From Paralithodes platypus (Eukaryota > Arthropoda > Malacostraca > Decapoda > Lithodidae), in the NCBI GenBank assembly GCA_032716605.1, contig CM064545.1:7932141-7996140 (forward strand): DNA of 64,000 nucleotides. The letters are read 5' to 3'. A program made the position numbers and the translations under genes. The notes below the pieces were generated by a model. It did no database searches. It was not told the DNA's origin and saw only the letters and a list, made by a program, of their open reading frames with translations. How positions within the stretch are numbered: position 1 is the stretch's first letter; each line of letters starts with the position of its first letter. Shown here piece after piece: positions 10,455 through 21,046 of this stretch.

Positions 10455-11764
10455 ACATCCTATACTCCCGAGGCAGGAAAAAAAAGTAGGTCACGGCCTC
10501 CCCCCTTATTCCTACCCCTGAGAGGTTGTGAAATGCCTCCTCCCATGCCCCTTGTAAAACATGAGAAGAGGTTTACACTGCAGAGGGCTAACCTAAGACA
10601 TGGGTCATAGTTGAGTAAGCCAACTGGTGGCGGGCAGCCATGTGCTATAACAAACACACTAGCAGCTGCCGGTGCGATTACAAACTGGGCCGCCAGCAAC
10701 ACGGGGTAAACGACACAATGTGAGAGCGCCAGCTTATGATCTAGGTCATAGGTGAAGTGGGCCCCCTGGCGGCGGGTATCAGCGTGCTATTAGAAACCAT
10801 CGCCACCCGCCGTCAGAAAGTTTAAACACTAAGCCGCCGGGAATGACGGAGTAAACTTCAGAAGGGCCAGCCAGCACGCCGCAAACATGTGTTACACGGA
10901 AAAACAAACAGTTTCCACCGGACCTGCGAGGTCGCCAGAACGGAGAGGTAGAGGCGCCCTACCTCCCCCCGACAAAGCCACGACAAGGGAAAGGAGAGAA
11001 ACCCAGCATACGCCGGCACGGCGGACCGGACCAAGGGCCGCAGAGCAGAGGCTGGCGGGTCAAGAGGGGAACGCTCGGAGAAAATCACAACAACGAGAGA
11101 AACCACCCCACTCACAAGCACTCCCAGACGTAGGACGTCTCCCAGGACTCCTGGAAAGTGGAACATTAACCAACAGGGAGACCCAAGAAACAAAAGGGGA
11201 CATAAATAATTCACAACAAGAGAAAAATAACGCTACCCCCTATCACTAGATAACCTACAGGCTTATCCAAGAAAAATTTGTCGACAGACAACACGAATGA
11301 ACCATGAGAATCGAGCCAAAAAGGGCGAAGAGATCGCCCCTGAATGGGGCCTCTCAGCAGGCTCGGACGCCAGAAGATCCCACAGCCACGTGTGACATTT
11401 TAACCTGGCGCATCTGCAAAAAACAAGACAGGGTCCCACGACCCTAAGCTGAACTAAGGAACAGCTATCGAAAACTGAAAGAAAGCCTCCTAACTAAAGA
11501 GAAAGCAAAAACTAAGGCGCATAGCAACAAGTAACACCATGCGTGTGGTGACAAAAATTAACACAACGAGTAAGCACCTGAACGTACCCTAATTTTAACA
11601 CTTCCTGCGGGCCAACAATAACACAACCCGTGCTAGCTAGTCTAACCCCTGCTCACTATCTCCCAAATATATACAAATGAGTAAAGACTCACTAGAGGAG
11701 AGCGAACGTCGAATGAAGCCGGAAAGCGGGGGCACACGTGTAGACAGTAGGCCCGCGAGGAAGA
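10455..11764 (-). other. 5' leader of DIRS B, non-coding
   Basis: This lies between the gag start and the ITR of B. It is GC-richer than the surroundings, with repeated CCGGCGG-type motifs near 10620-10850. Bases 11640-11760 resemble 1960-2075 in inverted orientation, supporting a DIRS leader. No gene recognised. Confidence 0.45.
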
Positions 11765-12060
11765 GAAGGACGAATTGTGCGCTTGGCAAGAGGCGGTAAG
11801 AAGCCACAACACAAGAAAATCCACCGAATGTGGGAAGCTTGTTGATAACAGTGTTTAAGTGTTTAATTTTTCCTTTTTTATTCTCTTATTTTTTACGAAA
11901 GTTTTTTCGTAGTGGGTACCCGATTTATGACGACACCATAAGAGAAGTAGTGTTGCACTTATGAAGATGACTCTTTTTCTTCCTCGCGGCGGTTGATTCA
12001 AACGACCGACGTGGGTGTTGAATGGAGACTATTATACTAATAGGCAACATCGTCAAAGAT
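11765..12060 (+). repeat. DIRS B inverted terminal repeat, 5' side of its gag
   Basis: Inverted partner of 3829-4124; it ends at CAACATCGTCAAAGATG immediately before the DIRS C gag resumes. It contains the self-complementary core TACGAAAGTTTTTTCGTA. Confidence 0.85.
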
Positions 12061-12086
12061 GAAGGGGCCATTATTAAATTAAAGAG

Positions 12087-14600
12087 GTGGCCCATAAGGC
12101 GTTACAGTGCGACGATGAGGCTTTGTGGGATTATTTGCTTATTAAATCTCCTCTTAGTATGCATAAGAGAACTCGTTCAGTGGTGATAAAAAAAAAGCCA
12201 ACTAAAGTTATTTCGAAAGAACTTATTAATACGGACAGTGACTCTGATGACACAAGTGCAACGGCTAACCCCCCCGTCGGGATGCGAAACGATCTCAGCC
12301 AGATTCGCCGCAAGAGGACAGGACCCGGTCTAGATCCAGGTGGCCCTTAAAACAATATTCGCGTTCGCCAGGCCAATTGAAACAGCCGGCGACCAATAAA
12401 ACAAGAATCACGCCAGAAAAAGTGACACCGGCAGCGTCAACTTCAAGCAGTAAACGGGTTACGTCTCGTACGGTGGCGTCGAGTGTGCGGCTCCGGCAAA
12501 CGCCGGTGACGACACCTCCTCCCTCCGTCACTACCTCCTCTAGGCCTAAAGTGAAATCTGGCAGGTCGGAGATGGTGACGGAGGTGGCAGAGACGCCTCC
12601 CAGAGACAGTGATAGTGACGTGAGCTAATTGTCGCAGTCAGTTAGGCCGGATTATTCAATCCCCCGTTCAAATGTTCAGCCGGGTTTTAAAGTTCCACAT
12701 TCTCATGTAACGCCAAAAGTGTTAGCCGAGCAATATCGAGGGGGTACCAGGGGTGCACCAGGGAAAGTTCTGAACGATCGCAAAGTTAGATGTGCACTGC
12801 CTCGGATGCCACAGACAAAGTGTGCGGAAAACCATTGAAGAACAAGTGCCTTCATCCATACAAAATTTGAGTTGGGAAGCCTTTGAACGTGAACGATTAA
12901 ATCCCGCGGTCAGGCATGAGACAGTTCGATCCCGCTCAGCCCGGCAACCGGAGGAAGAGTTGGTTGAGGACATGGAATACCAGGACGATTTAGGAGAGGA
13001 GTTAGAACAATTACCTTCCTGTCAAAAACTGGCATCATCCTGCCACTCAGAAGTCGACTCAGTAGCTTCTACAGTATTAAAGACTATGTCACTAGGACAG
13101 ATTTGCAATCTATGTTAGCTCAAATGATGCAAAACTTTCAGATGGGTAAAGTGGTGCCGGAAGCTCCGCTGTCAGAGTCAGTTGCTAGACCGCTGGAGTC
13201 AGTTCGAATATCAACTAGGCAACCTATTTTTCCCTCCCCTATGACAACGAGTTCTAGTCAGTCGACTTCAACATCAACTTTGACTACTTCCAATGTCCGA
13301 GTTGTCACTGACATCATTCCTCCACCTTTGGAGAAAGTTCCCCTTAAGAAAGGCCCAATGCCTTTACTTTACAGGCCAGATCAGTCATGGGTTAATATCG
13401 TCGCCCAAAACCCAAAAGTCGCGCAACAGACAATCTCGGGTGAGTTTCCAATACTGATCACTGGGTTAATCAGGTTAATGAGAGTAAAAAATTACGTGCT
13501 CTTAATATGTCTGGTGAAACTCTAGACGTATCCATTAAGGCTGTTCCTAATTTATATGCCCCAGACTTATTTGTATATGCTTCCTCCCCAGCTCTGCCAC
13601 CTCCCTCTTCTGCACGACTTTTCTCGGATTGTTCGAAAGTAGACAGGTTTAATGACGTTAAGGCTCTGGCACATTTAACGCCGGAATTAGATGCAATTTC
13701 TATCCGTGACCAATCCGGTATCCCAGTCCTGCAGATTGGGAAGGTAGGTACAGGTCCATGGGTGGATTGGGAGGCGGAGGCACATCAGTTCGCTTCCACA
13801 ATTACAAGTAAGTCTTCTCACCAGATAGCACAAGAACAACATAGTTGGTTTTCACTGCCCGTCACTATAGCCGGGGGTGTACCTCAATCTTTGCTTGATT
13901 TTCTCACTGCCCGTAAGTTGTCTTTGTGTGAGATCCAAGAACCTTTTTATAGTCCCCCCCCCCCCAAACTCAGCTGGATAAATAATATAATTTGAAGCAA
14001 AAGGCTCTGAGGCTACTGTCTCAGTTCTTGCTCTGTCGCCAGATCGCACAGTCTCTGGTCAAGACGTCTCAGGCAATAACTGATTTCCACGCTAAGAAAG
14101 CCCTCTCTCTCTCTAGATGTCTTGTTCTCCAAAACTCTATTCAATCCCTTGGCGGCATTAGGGTCGCCTTCTTGGAGGCGGTCCGTGCGTGTCAGGACCT
14201 TAGAGTCTATCTGGTTAAGTAGTTGCCGGAGAAGATTGGGTGCCGTGTCATTCTGTCCCCAGTTTTAACATCAAATCTTGCATATCATGATACCTGGAGG
14301 ACTGTGTTTACCCTCGTAGACTCTGCTAGACAGGCTGCCTCCCCGGCGCGGAAGTAGTCACTTAAATTTGCTAAGCTTTACACTAAACCAAAATTTAGTC
14401 ACAAGAATCACCCAAGTGAGACCAAGTTTTTTCCGAACTTCAACACCCTTTTCACGCAGTCATGCTAACAAAAGCAAACAGGGTAAAAGTTCCGGTAAGT
14501 GGTACAAAGATCAGACTAAGAGTAAACCAGGACAAGAGTCAAAGTCTGCTACTGCCAACCAGCCGTCTACCCCTACCACATCACATTAAAAAAACTAGTT
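12087..14600 (+). pseudogene. DIRS C gag, main part (frameshifted)
   Basis: The frame opens AHKALQCDDEALWDYLL directly at the edge of element B and continues the N-terminal module at 3478-3783. Downstream are Ser/Thr/Pro-rich segments (12377-12628, 13103-13525), a conserved segment with GTGPWVDWEAEAHQFAS (about 13745-13800), a segment with IRVAFLEAVRACQDLR (about 14155-14205) and a basic Lys/Ser-rich tail near 14460-14590. The frame changes at least five times and there are several stops. The two conserved blocks are shared with the B gag, so they are probably functional parts of a DIRS capsid-like protein. Exact ends are approximate. Confidence 0.65.
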
Positions 14601-14786
14601 ATCCACAAAACTCTCGCACTCCCGGGGACTGTATTGGGCGAGTTGTATCCGAATATAGTTCTGCCAGACAAGCCCAGTTGCGGAACTGGGTCATTCCGGA
14701 CGTGTCACCGGGCTTGGCCCCGGCGGATTTAGGCTTGGACAGTGGTACGCAAGGGCATCACTTGGTGGTGGCTACGACGACCTCGT

Positions 14787-15637
14787 TTACGTCAACCTTT
14801 GGAAGTCAATCATGTTTCTTTAGAGGTGGAATCACTAGTCCAGGAAATGATAACCAAGCGTATCATTGTCCCAGTCAATCCAACTTGCCCAGTTTACATG
14901 TCCAGACTTTTTCTCGTGACAAAGAGGGACAGTGCTCAGATGAGGCCGGTCGTAGATCTGTCTCACCTGAATCACTACATTCACAATGTATCGTTCAGGA
15001 TGCTCATGTGAATCAGATCAGGTTAACACTTCCGCCGCAAGGTTGGATGTGTTCTTTAGACCTGACAGAAGCCTATTGGCATGTCCCAGTAAACAAAAGG
15101 TTCCAAAAATTCCTGGCTATGAGGATCGAGCATCAGACTTATGTCTTTCAAAGGATGCCTTTCGGTCTGAGCCTGGCACCGAGGATATTTACCAAATTAG
15201 TCCGACAGGCTCTGTTACCACTGTTAAAACAAGGGATCACGGTGATGTTGTACCTAGACGTCTGGCTGGTGGCGGCAGAGTCCGAGGTACAATGCCTCAA
15301 AGATGTACATGCAATTCTAACCCATGTCAAAGCCCTGGGGTTCAATATCATCTTGGCAACGTCTAATCTTGTCCCAACAAGGGTAATTCAGTGGGTGGGG
15401 CTGGTATGGGACACAACACACCTAACACTCAGTCAGAGTGTTGACAATTGGAACAGATTTCACAGGAAATTGTTTATTTTTCTTCACAGCTTGACTACCA
15501 CGAGGAAGGTGTGGGAGTCCCTTGTCGGCTCTCTCAACTGGATTCAACTTACTGTAAAGTGGGGTCGGTTGAAAGTAAAGAGGTTAATCTTGGAGGGAAA
15601 CAAATATTTTCCACTGTTGCTGGCGGAAAAGTTGTAA
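14787..15637 (+). pseudogene. DIRS C reverse transcriptase (YLDV at the catalytic site)
   Basis: RT fingers and palm in DIRS style. Bases 14787-15011 encode SLVQEMITKRIIVPVNP, SRLFLVTKRD and MRPVVDLSHLNHYI. After a frameshift near 15005 the second frame gives SLDLTEAYWHVPVNKRFQK (first catalytic Asp), MPFGLSLAPRIFTKLV and TVMLYLDVWLV. The usual DIRS motif is YLDDW; here the second Asp codon is GTC (Val) at 15260-15262. With the frameshift this makes the enzyme inactive. The thumb region continues to 15637, where the frame ends in a stop. It would synthesise DIRS cDNA, and RNase H and the recombinase follow in order. Confidence 0.85.
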
Positions 15638-15737
15638 ATCCCAAAATGAATCCACAACTTATTAAAGGTCTGGGCAAGGCCAGAAACATTGCATTCAATT
15701 ATGACGTGGACTTCTCCTCCGCCAACGGTATTGGTAG

Positions 15738-16640
15738 TTAATGATGCTTAGGGGACGGTGGGTTGGGGTTTTCAGTCAAACCTGGGGAATCAGAGTCAAG
15801 ATTTTTGGTCCCAATCCAAGGAGTTTCACATCAATGCGAAAGAGTTACTAGTTCCCTTAATATTCCTTCAGGCTCACGGTTCCACATTGGAGGGGAATAA
15901 ATAGCTTTTCGAATGGACAATCTGAATGCCGTGTCTTGCATTCAGAAGCAAGGTTCAACAAGGTTTCGAACGTTGCTAGAGTTGTCTGAAAATATTTTTG
16001 TGTTAGCCGATAAGCTAAACATTCAACTTCATGCATCTTATCTGCCAGGCGTGGCCAACGTCTGGGCGTTACTCTCAAACTTTCTTCTACTCAACAGCTG
16101 AGCTCTGGAACTCTCTCCCAGAATCAGTCTTTCCCTCTTCCTATGACTTAAATTGCTTCAAACTCCGTGTGTCCAGGCATTTTGGCTCGAACGTCCCTTG
16201 ATTTTGGCCCTGTCACTCTTTCAACTATGGGGGAGGCACTCGCTATAGGCAGTTATGCCTTTTGCCTCCCTCAATCACATAGAAACCCCCCCCCCCCAAA
16301 AAAAAAAGATGCTCTGTCATGGAGACGGAGCAAAAGAGTAGAATGGGCGCTCAAGCAAACCATCTTCCAAAAGTTGATTGCAGAGCCATACCGCCCACAA
16401 GTGGACTTATTCGCATCAGACGAAAACCACAAATTCCCTCTCTACCTAACCCGTCGGGGAGTCACTCTGGCGTGGGGTCCCGACGCTTCTTGACGGATTG
16501 GAACAGATGGAATTCTATCTGTTTCCACCACCCGATGCTTCACTCATGTGTCAAGTAGTTCACAAACTACGGGATTATCGGGGCATAGTCTCGCTGATCG
16601 CGCCCCTGTGGCCGGCTCAGGTTTGGTACTCCCAATTGAA
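15738..16640 (+). pseudogene. DIRS C RNase H, interrupted by a LINE tail
   Basis: Recognisable pieces: MDNLNAVSCIQKQGSTRFR with the typical D-N-x3-V pattern (15913-15970), LHASYLPGVANVWA (16030-16066), then after the inserted LINE tail the frame resumes with DALSWRRSKRVEW and PQVDLFASDENHKFPLY, and finally the ending YLFPPPDA and LIAPLWPAQVWYSQL (16505-16640). This order is the standard RNase H plus tail of DIRS pol. A stop before 15913 and frame changes show decay. Confidence 0.75.
16067..16316 (+). mobile_element. 5'-truncated LINE 3' tail inserted in DIRS RNase H
   Basis: About 240 bp almost identical to the complement of 19470-19660: AGCTCTGGAACTCTCTCCCA, CTATGACTTAAATTGCTTCA and GGCATTTTGGCTCGAACGTC, ending in an A-run at 16298-16307. 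The bases flanking it, GTTACTCTC (16067-16075) and GATGCTCTG (16308-16316), may be a diverged target-site duplication (6 of 9 match). Removing it brings the RNase H text together, so the insertion is younger than the DIRS. Confidence 0.75.
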
Positions 16641-17720
16641 GGACGTGGTACGAGAACCCGGCGTCACTCCCGATCTCGTACTTCCACTTGGAGACAATTG
16701 GCGACCTAAAGACCTCGCTGACTTTTGCATTCTGGACATTCAAAGGGTCAAATGGTTAGCCCCTTTTGGAGAAAGCGTGACTAATAAATTTATTTATCCG
16801 TACATACCTTCAACCCGACGTCAGTATCAGTCACACTGGAAATCTTTTACTACTTGGATTGTGGAAACTGACCAAACTGAAGCATCGGTATCGTTAATAT
16901 CCAAATATCTGGATTACTTATATGAGCATAAACGATTGTCAGTAGTAACACTCAAGAATCACATGACAGCTATAAGAGTCCCCTTTTTTTACTTAACTGG
17001 GCTCCCCGTACCGCTGGCGGAAGAGAAGGGTTTCATGCGTGCATGTTTCAAGCTTCGCCCACCACCCCGTCAGCTCATGCCTACCTGGTCACTTGACAAA
17101 AACTTTATCTTTATTAAACTCTCAGAAATATAATCACAATCCTACTTTTGATTCAATCTTAAAGAAGGCTGTGTTCCTTATGGCCTAGGCTACAGGAAAC
17201 CGGGTATCTGAGCTGTCGGCGATGAGCAACGAACCAAATTGTCTCATGTTTGGATGACGCAATGTAGATGTACAAATTGCGCTATCATCTCCTAATTTCA
17301 TTGCTAAATACGAGCACAGTGAACATGTTTTTACGGCATTCACGGTTCCGGCGCTCAAAAGAGGAGATACTCACCATAATTTATTCCGGTGAAATCTCTA
17401 ATGAATTTTATGGAAGTGTCCCGGCCTAACCAGCCGGGCGCCCTCTGGGTAAATAGAACGGGTATACGCCTTACAAAGAGGAAGTTAGCAACTTAACTTG
17501 TGGATGTGATACGGGAAAGCAACCCGGGGACCGTAGGACGTGCAGATGACATCCGTAAATGGGCAGTGTCTCTCAGATTCTTAAGAATTATTCAATCACA
17601 GATATTGAAAATACGCAATTATGGGCGTCCAATCACACCTTCCTAACGCGTTACTTTTCTATTGCCCTAGATAAACTGAGTCTAACATGTGTCGCATTGA
17701 GACAACGGGTCGGATAGTCT
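16640..17720 (+). pseudogene. DIRS C tyrosine recombinase
   Basis: The frame to 17133 contains the N-terminal core-binding domain of a DIRS-type tyrosine recombinase: STRRQYQSHWKSFTTWIVE, ISKYLDYLYEHKRLSVVTLK and MRACFKLRPPPRQ. Beyond the stop, other frames carry the start of the catalytic domain (AVFLMA-stop-ATGNRVSELSAM, with the conserved Arg of ATGxRxSEL, about 17168-17225) and, near 17540-17600, DDIRKWAVSLRFL in the position of the second catalytic block. The catalytic half is scattered over stops. Recombinases of this type integrate the circular DIRS cDNA without target duplication. Confidence 0.75.
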
Positions 17721-17724
17721 GGTG

Positions 17725-18349
17725 CTTTTAGGATTAAGGTTAATTTTAAGAGTAAAAAGAAGGGGGGGGGGGGGCAGTTGTTGGCTAAGACCCTCAGCCC
17801 AGGTTGTGAGTGCACAGGCACTGCGATACACTTAGTCTTAAAAACTGGAAGTACAGCTCAATAATATTATTTTCGTTTGTATATTTCAAATAAATGGAAA
17901 TATAGTTTAGGTAATATGCATAGGCCTTAATATTTTGTATTGTTATACATGACCAAATATTTTGTGATATGCATGTACCTTGCCATACTCGGGAATTACC
18001 AGAGTCATGAGTTAGTATATTTTTGTATTTGAACAGATATTCCTAAAACAAAGATATTTAATGATTAGAATGTTGCATACATTTATGATCTAATTTTACA
18101 TATACCTGATAGGTTATGTTAAGCAACTGTTCTGGACTTATATCCCATAATTCCCAGAAGGTTTGCACGCAGGTCTTCTTTGAAGTACGCTACCTGTATT
18201 ACTTTACAATTTTTATAAAATATTTTGAATGTACAAAATAAAGTATTAGAACTCTATATCTGGGTTGTTTTTCTCATCCTATTGTTAATTTGTTAGTGGT
18301 TTGATATTTGTCACGAATTTCACCCCTCCAGAATTGAGATATCAGGCAT
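17725..18349 (+). other. Non-coding 3' region of DIRS C
   Basis: AT-rich with a G-run at 17762-17774 and a possible polyadenylation signal (AATAAA at about 18238). No coding sequence recognised. Confidence 0.5.
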
Positions 18350-18450
18350 ATCGTCAATGATGGAGGGGCCACTAATAAATTATAGGTTTGAGTCCCAGAG
18401 GGAAGAAGGAAAACCTAATATTTAGTAGTGGCCCCGGAATCATTGACGAT
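18350..18450. repeat. Palindromic internal complementary region of DIRS C
   Basis: Starts ATCGTCAATGATGGAGGGGCC and ends GGCCCCGGAATCATTGACGAT, with arms of about 45 bases that pair around GAGTCCCAGAGGGAAG. Homologous to 4193-4294 in element B. Half of the same palindrome recurs at 19329-19400 and at about 3762-3840. Confidence 0.7.
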
Positions 18451-18454
18451 TCTG

Positions 18455-18587
18455 GCCCTCCCTTCCATCCCCTTCCCATTCGTATTTGATGTTTTATAAG
18501 TTATCTTGATATATCTCTGGCCCTCCCTTCCATCCCCGTCCCATTCGTATTATTTTGATGTTTTATAAGTTATCTTGATATATCATT
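18455..18587. repeat. Tandem duplication of about 64 bp next to the DIRS palindrome
   Basis: CTGGCCCTCCCTTCCATCCC and the following bases up to TATCTTGATATATC occur twice in a row (about 18454-18517 and 18518-18585). A single related unit is present in inverted orientation at 4125-4192 in element B. Confidence 0.7.
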
Positions 18588-18780
18588 GAAGGACGAATGG
18601 CGCTAGGCACAGCAGCGTCTGCGGGCACAACCACGCTTTGAACATCCACACGATGGGAAGTATTGCTTTTAGTATTTCATTTTTCTTTTATTATTTTTTA
18701 TGAAGTTTTTTCGTAGCGAGCTCCCGATTATAATGACGATTTTGTAAGAGAATGAGCGTACGCTTACGATGTAGGTCTCT
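18588..18780 (+). repeat. DIRS C right inverted terminal repeat segment
   Basis: Inverted partner of 1751-1948. It is in direct orientation to the related ITR of B at 11765-12060 and more diverged from it, with the shared core GTTTTTTCGTAG. Confidence 0.7.
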
Positions 18781-19400
18781 TAACACCTTAAGAGTGGCCT
18801 AGGCGGTAATTTCTATGTACCGCCCAGCATTTTTTTTTTACCCAAATAGGGTTGTTTCCGTGCTCAATTTCATGCATAAACAAGATGCAGAGCGTAAAAC
18901 AAGTATCTATCCCTGAAAGGGCGTAAACAGAGCTTTCTAATGACACCCGAACAATCCTTGTACGACAACTGGTTCTCTTGCAACGATCGTGCAACACGAG
19001 TGCAAAAAAACTAAAATAAGGTAATTTCCGTACATAATTCCCTGTGTAGCGAGTGAGAAAGGGGGGAGAAGGGTAGGATACAGTTCAGTAGGTCCACGGT
19101 GGTCGTGGGGAGCGGTCATAAGGTTACTACACTCGTCCCACCGCTCAGCTCTCTCTCTCAGCAACATTACTTGCTGAAAATGGCACTCGACAGCTGTCGT
19201 GCCACATAGTCCAAATTTATTTCACTCGACATTGTTGCGCGCCGCCAGTTATGGGTTAAACACTCTAAGGCGGGTATTTCAAACAGCTGACGCATGAGTT
19301 TGAAGAGTGCCATTACTGTATAAGGCATATCGTCTATGATTCCGGGGCCACTACTAAATATTAAGTTTTCCTTCTTCCCTCCGGGACTCAAACCTATAAT
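18781..19400 (+). repeat. Outer part of DIRS C right ITR with terminal half-palindrome
   Basis: Bases 18781-19180 are an inverted copy of 5765-6165. At 19329-19400 half of the DIRS palindrome returns (ATCGTCTATGATTCCGGGGCC), which is expected at the outer end of a DIRS ITR. The element is cut shortly after by the LINE poly(A) at 19443. Confidence 0.6.
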
Positions 19401-19442
19401 AAACACATGTGGAGATCGGGGGGCGAGGAGTGGGCGCGTTTG

Positions 19443-20506
19443 ATTTTTTTTTTTTTTTTTTTTGTATGTGAATGAGAGAGACAAAAGGCATAACTGCCTG
19501 CAGCGAGTGCCTTTCCCAGATTTTAAAAAGTGACAGGGCCGAAATCAAGGGACGTTCGAGCTAAAATGCCTGGACATGGAGTTTGAAGCAATTTAAGTCA
19601 TAGGAAGAGGGAAAGACTGATTCTGGGAGAGAGTTCCAGAGCTCAGCAGTTGACTAGAAGAAAGTCTGAGAATAGCATTTCACTCTTGGGTTGGACAGTT
19701 GCACAGAGTAGGGGTGGGATTGTGTTGCAAGGCGGGTACTATGTACCCTACATAGAGGAGGTGGTATACACTGGGAAAGCTCCGAGGAACACTGATTATT
19801 GTCGTAGTGATAGAATAGCGAGAGAGATGCAACATTGCAGCGAAGAGAGAGAGATTGTAGAGAGTTGGTGAGTGGACGGGAGTTAATGATACGAAAGGCT
19901 TTCCTTTCTACTTTGTCTAGGAGTGCAGTGTGAGAGAATCCTCCCCGCACATGTGAACAATACTCAATACAAGGACGCAATGTGCTCCTGTACAGAGCAA
20001 GAAGCTGCGCAGGGGTAAAGAACCCCTTGAGGCGGTTGAGCACACCCAGCTTCTGGGAGGCTGCCTTAGCGAGACTGGTAATATGGTCTTTCCAAGTGAG
20101 AGCAGAAACAAAAAGAGACCCTGAGAACATTGAGAGAAGATGAAGGGTTGATTTTTGTATTGTTGAAGAATAAGGGATAGTCCTCTGGAAGTTCCTGACA
20201 GGTAATAAGATGGATAAATTGAGTTTTGGAGGCATTAAATACAAGGTTTTCTCTACCCCAATTGGAAATACTGTAGTAGATAGATCAGAAGATAAGCGTT
20301 TTATGGCTTCATTACGTTTGTTTTTGAGGGACTGCTGGCTGGGGCATTCTGGAAAACTCATTGAGTGGTGTAAGGTAGAGTCGTCTGGGACTGGATGTAC
20401 AGTTGAGAAGATCATTTATGAAAATTAGAAAGAGAAAAGGAGATAGGACAGAACCCTGAGGAACACCCGAGTTGATAGGATGAGGAAATGAGCGATGGCC
20501 TTCCAC
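19443..20506 (-). pseudogene. Jockey/BS-like LINE, 3' half (RT palm to poly-A)
   Basis: The minus-strand frames carry SGVPQGSVLSPFLFLIFIND (20312-20506), then after a frameshift near 20415 DDSTLHHSMSF (remnant of the FADD box), LTWKDHITSLAKAASQKLG, FTPAQLLALYRSTLRPCIEY, LDKVERKAFRIINSRPL and SSELSQCIPPPLCR (19654-20415). The 3' part is non-coding and ends in a T-run on the plus strand (19444-19463), i.e. a poly-A tail. This C-terminal RT text is characteristic of jockey/BS-like LINEs that are abundant in decapods. The 5' end abuts the inverted repeat at 20509. The short FADD region suggests a small deletion, so it is inactive. Confidence 0.85.
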
Positions 20507-20508
20507 AA

Positions 20509-20663
20509 CCTGCCATTGGTTGCGGGTAACCTTCTCGCAACTCGCTCAGTGCATCTGGTCCTGGGTTGGCTGGGGGTGGGCGAAGGTAACACTGATTGGC
20601 TCCTGGAAGTCAAGGGGGTAGTTGGCTGCGCTCTGGGCTGCGTACGCGAGGAGGGTGCGGGAG
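20509..20663. repeat. Left arm of a 155-bp inverted repeat
   Basis: Pairs with 20839-20993 (CCTGCCATTGGTTGCGGGTA here versus its complement near 20975-20993). It is GC-rich with CCAAT/ATTGG motifs. The spacer contains the Penelope-like remnant, so the arms may be the inverted pseudo-LTR pieces that Penelope-like elements often leave. Confidence 0.8.
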
Positions 20664-20689
20664 AAAAGTGGAGGGCAGGGGCCGTGGCG

Positions 20690-20855
20690 GGGTAGTGGCG
20701 TTTGGCAGACGGTAAAATTTGTAGGTCAAAGGTTTGGTTATTTATGTTAGGGCTTAAGGCTTGAATATAGAGCGCTTCAAGTATAGAGAGTCTTCTGGGG
20801 TCATTTTGTTTATCAATTATGGAGGTGTGTTTATTTCCTCCCGCGCCCTCCTCGC
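20690..20855 (-). pseudogene. Penelope-like element GIY-YIG endonuclease C-terminal remnant
   Basis: The minus-strand frame reads KHTSIIDKQNDPRRLSILEA, then LYIQALSPNINNQTFDLQIL and PSAKR. The pattern R-L-x-I-L-E-A-L-x-I and P-x-I-N-x-Q is the end of the GIY-YIG endonuclease of Penelope-like elements, where the Glu is catalytic. Only about 55 codons survive. It sits in the loop between the two arms of the inverted repeat, supporting a Penelope-type origin of the whole 20509-20993 block. The family call is by motif only. Confidence 0.5.
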
Positions 20856-20993
20856 GTACGCAGCCCAGAGCGCAGCCAACTACCCCCTTGACTTCCAAGA
20901 GCCAATCAGCGTTACCTTCGCCCACCCCCAGCCAACCCCAGACCAGATGCAGTGAGCAACTTGCGAGAAGGTTGCCCACAACCAATGGCAGGC
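20839..20993. repeat. Right arm of the 155-bp inverted repeat, with CCAAT boxes
   Basis: Inverted partner of 20509-20663. It contains GCCAATCAG (about 20901) and ACCAATGGC (about 20981) 60-150 bp upstream of a TATA box, so it can double as a promoter-proximal region for the ORF at 21086. Confidence 0.75.
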
Positions 20994-21046
20994 AACCAAA
21001 CACGCAGTAGCCCTGCCAACTCCTCGCCCCCCGATCTCTACATGTG

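Larger units (their letters stand above)
3757..12085 (-). mobile_element. DIRS-type element B inserted in gag of C (gag-only, RT not seen)
   Basis: Bounded by inverted repeats 3829-4124 and 11765-12060, which look about 95 percent identical by eye. Coding is on the minus strand and consists only of gag (7557-10454). Between the end of gag and the palindromic region at 4193-4294 I find no RT, RNase H or recombinase, only a MITE and other repeats, so B is a non-autonomous or internally deleted DIRS relative. Its insertion splits the gag of C. Precise ends are uncertain by some tens of bases because the ends are palindromic. Confidence 0.7.
1735..19400 (+). mobile_element. DIRS1-type retrotransposon C (outer, decayed, split)
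   Basis: DIRS elements carry gag, RT, RNase H and a tyrosine recombinase instead of an integrase, inside inverted terminal repeats with an internal complementary region. Here the plus strand runs: ITR segment (1751-1948), gag N-terminus (3478-3783), the inserted element B (3757-12085), rest of gag (12087-14600), RT, RNase H, tyrosine recombinase (to about 17720), palindromic region (18350-18450), and the inverted partner of the ITR (18588-18780). The outer limits are approximate, because the left ITR lacks its outer end and the right side is cut by a LINE at 19443. Many frameshifts and stops show it is dead. Confidence 0.75.
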
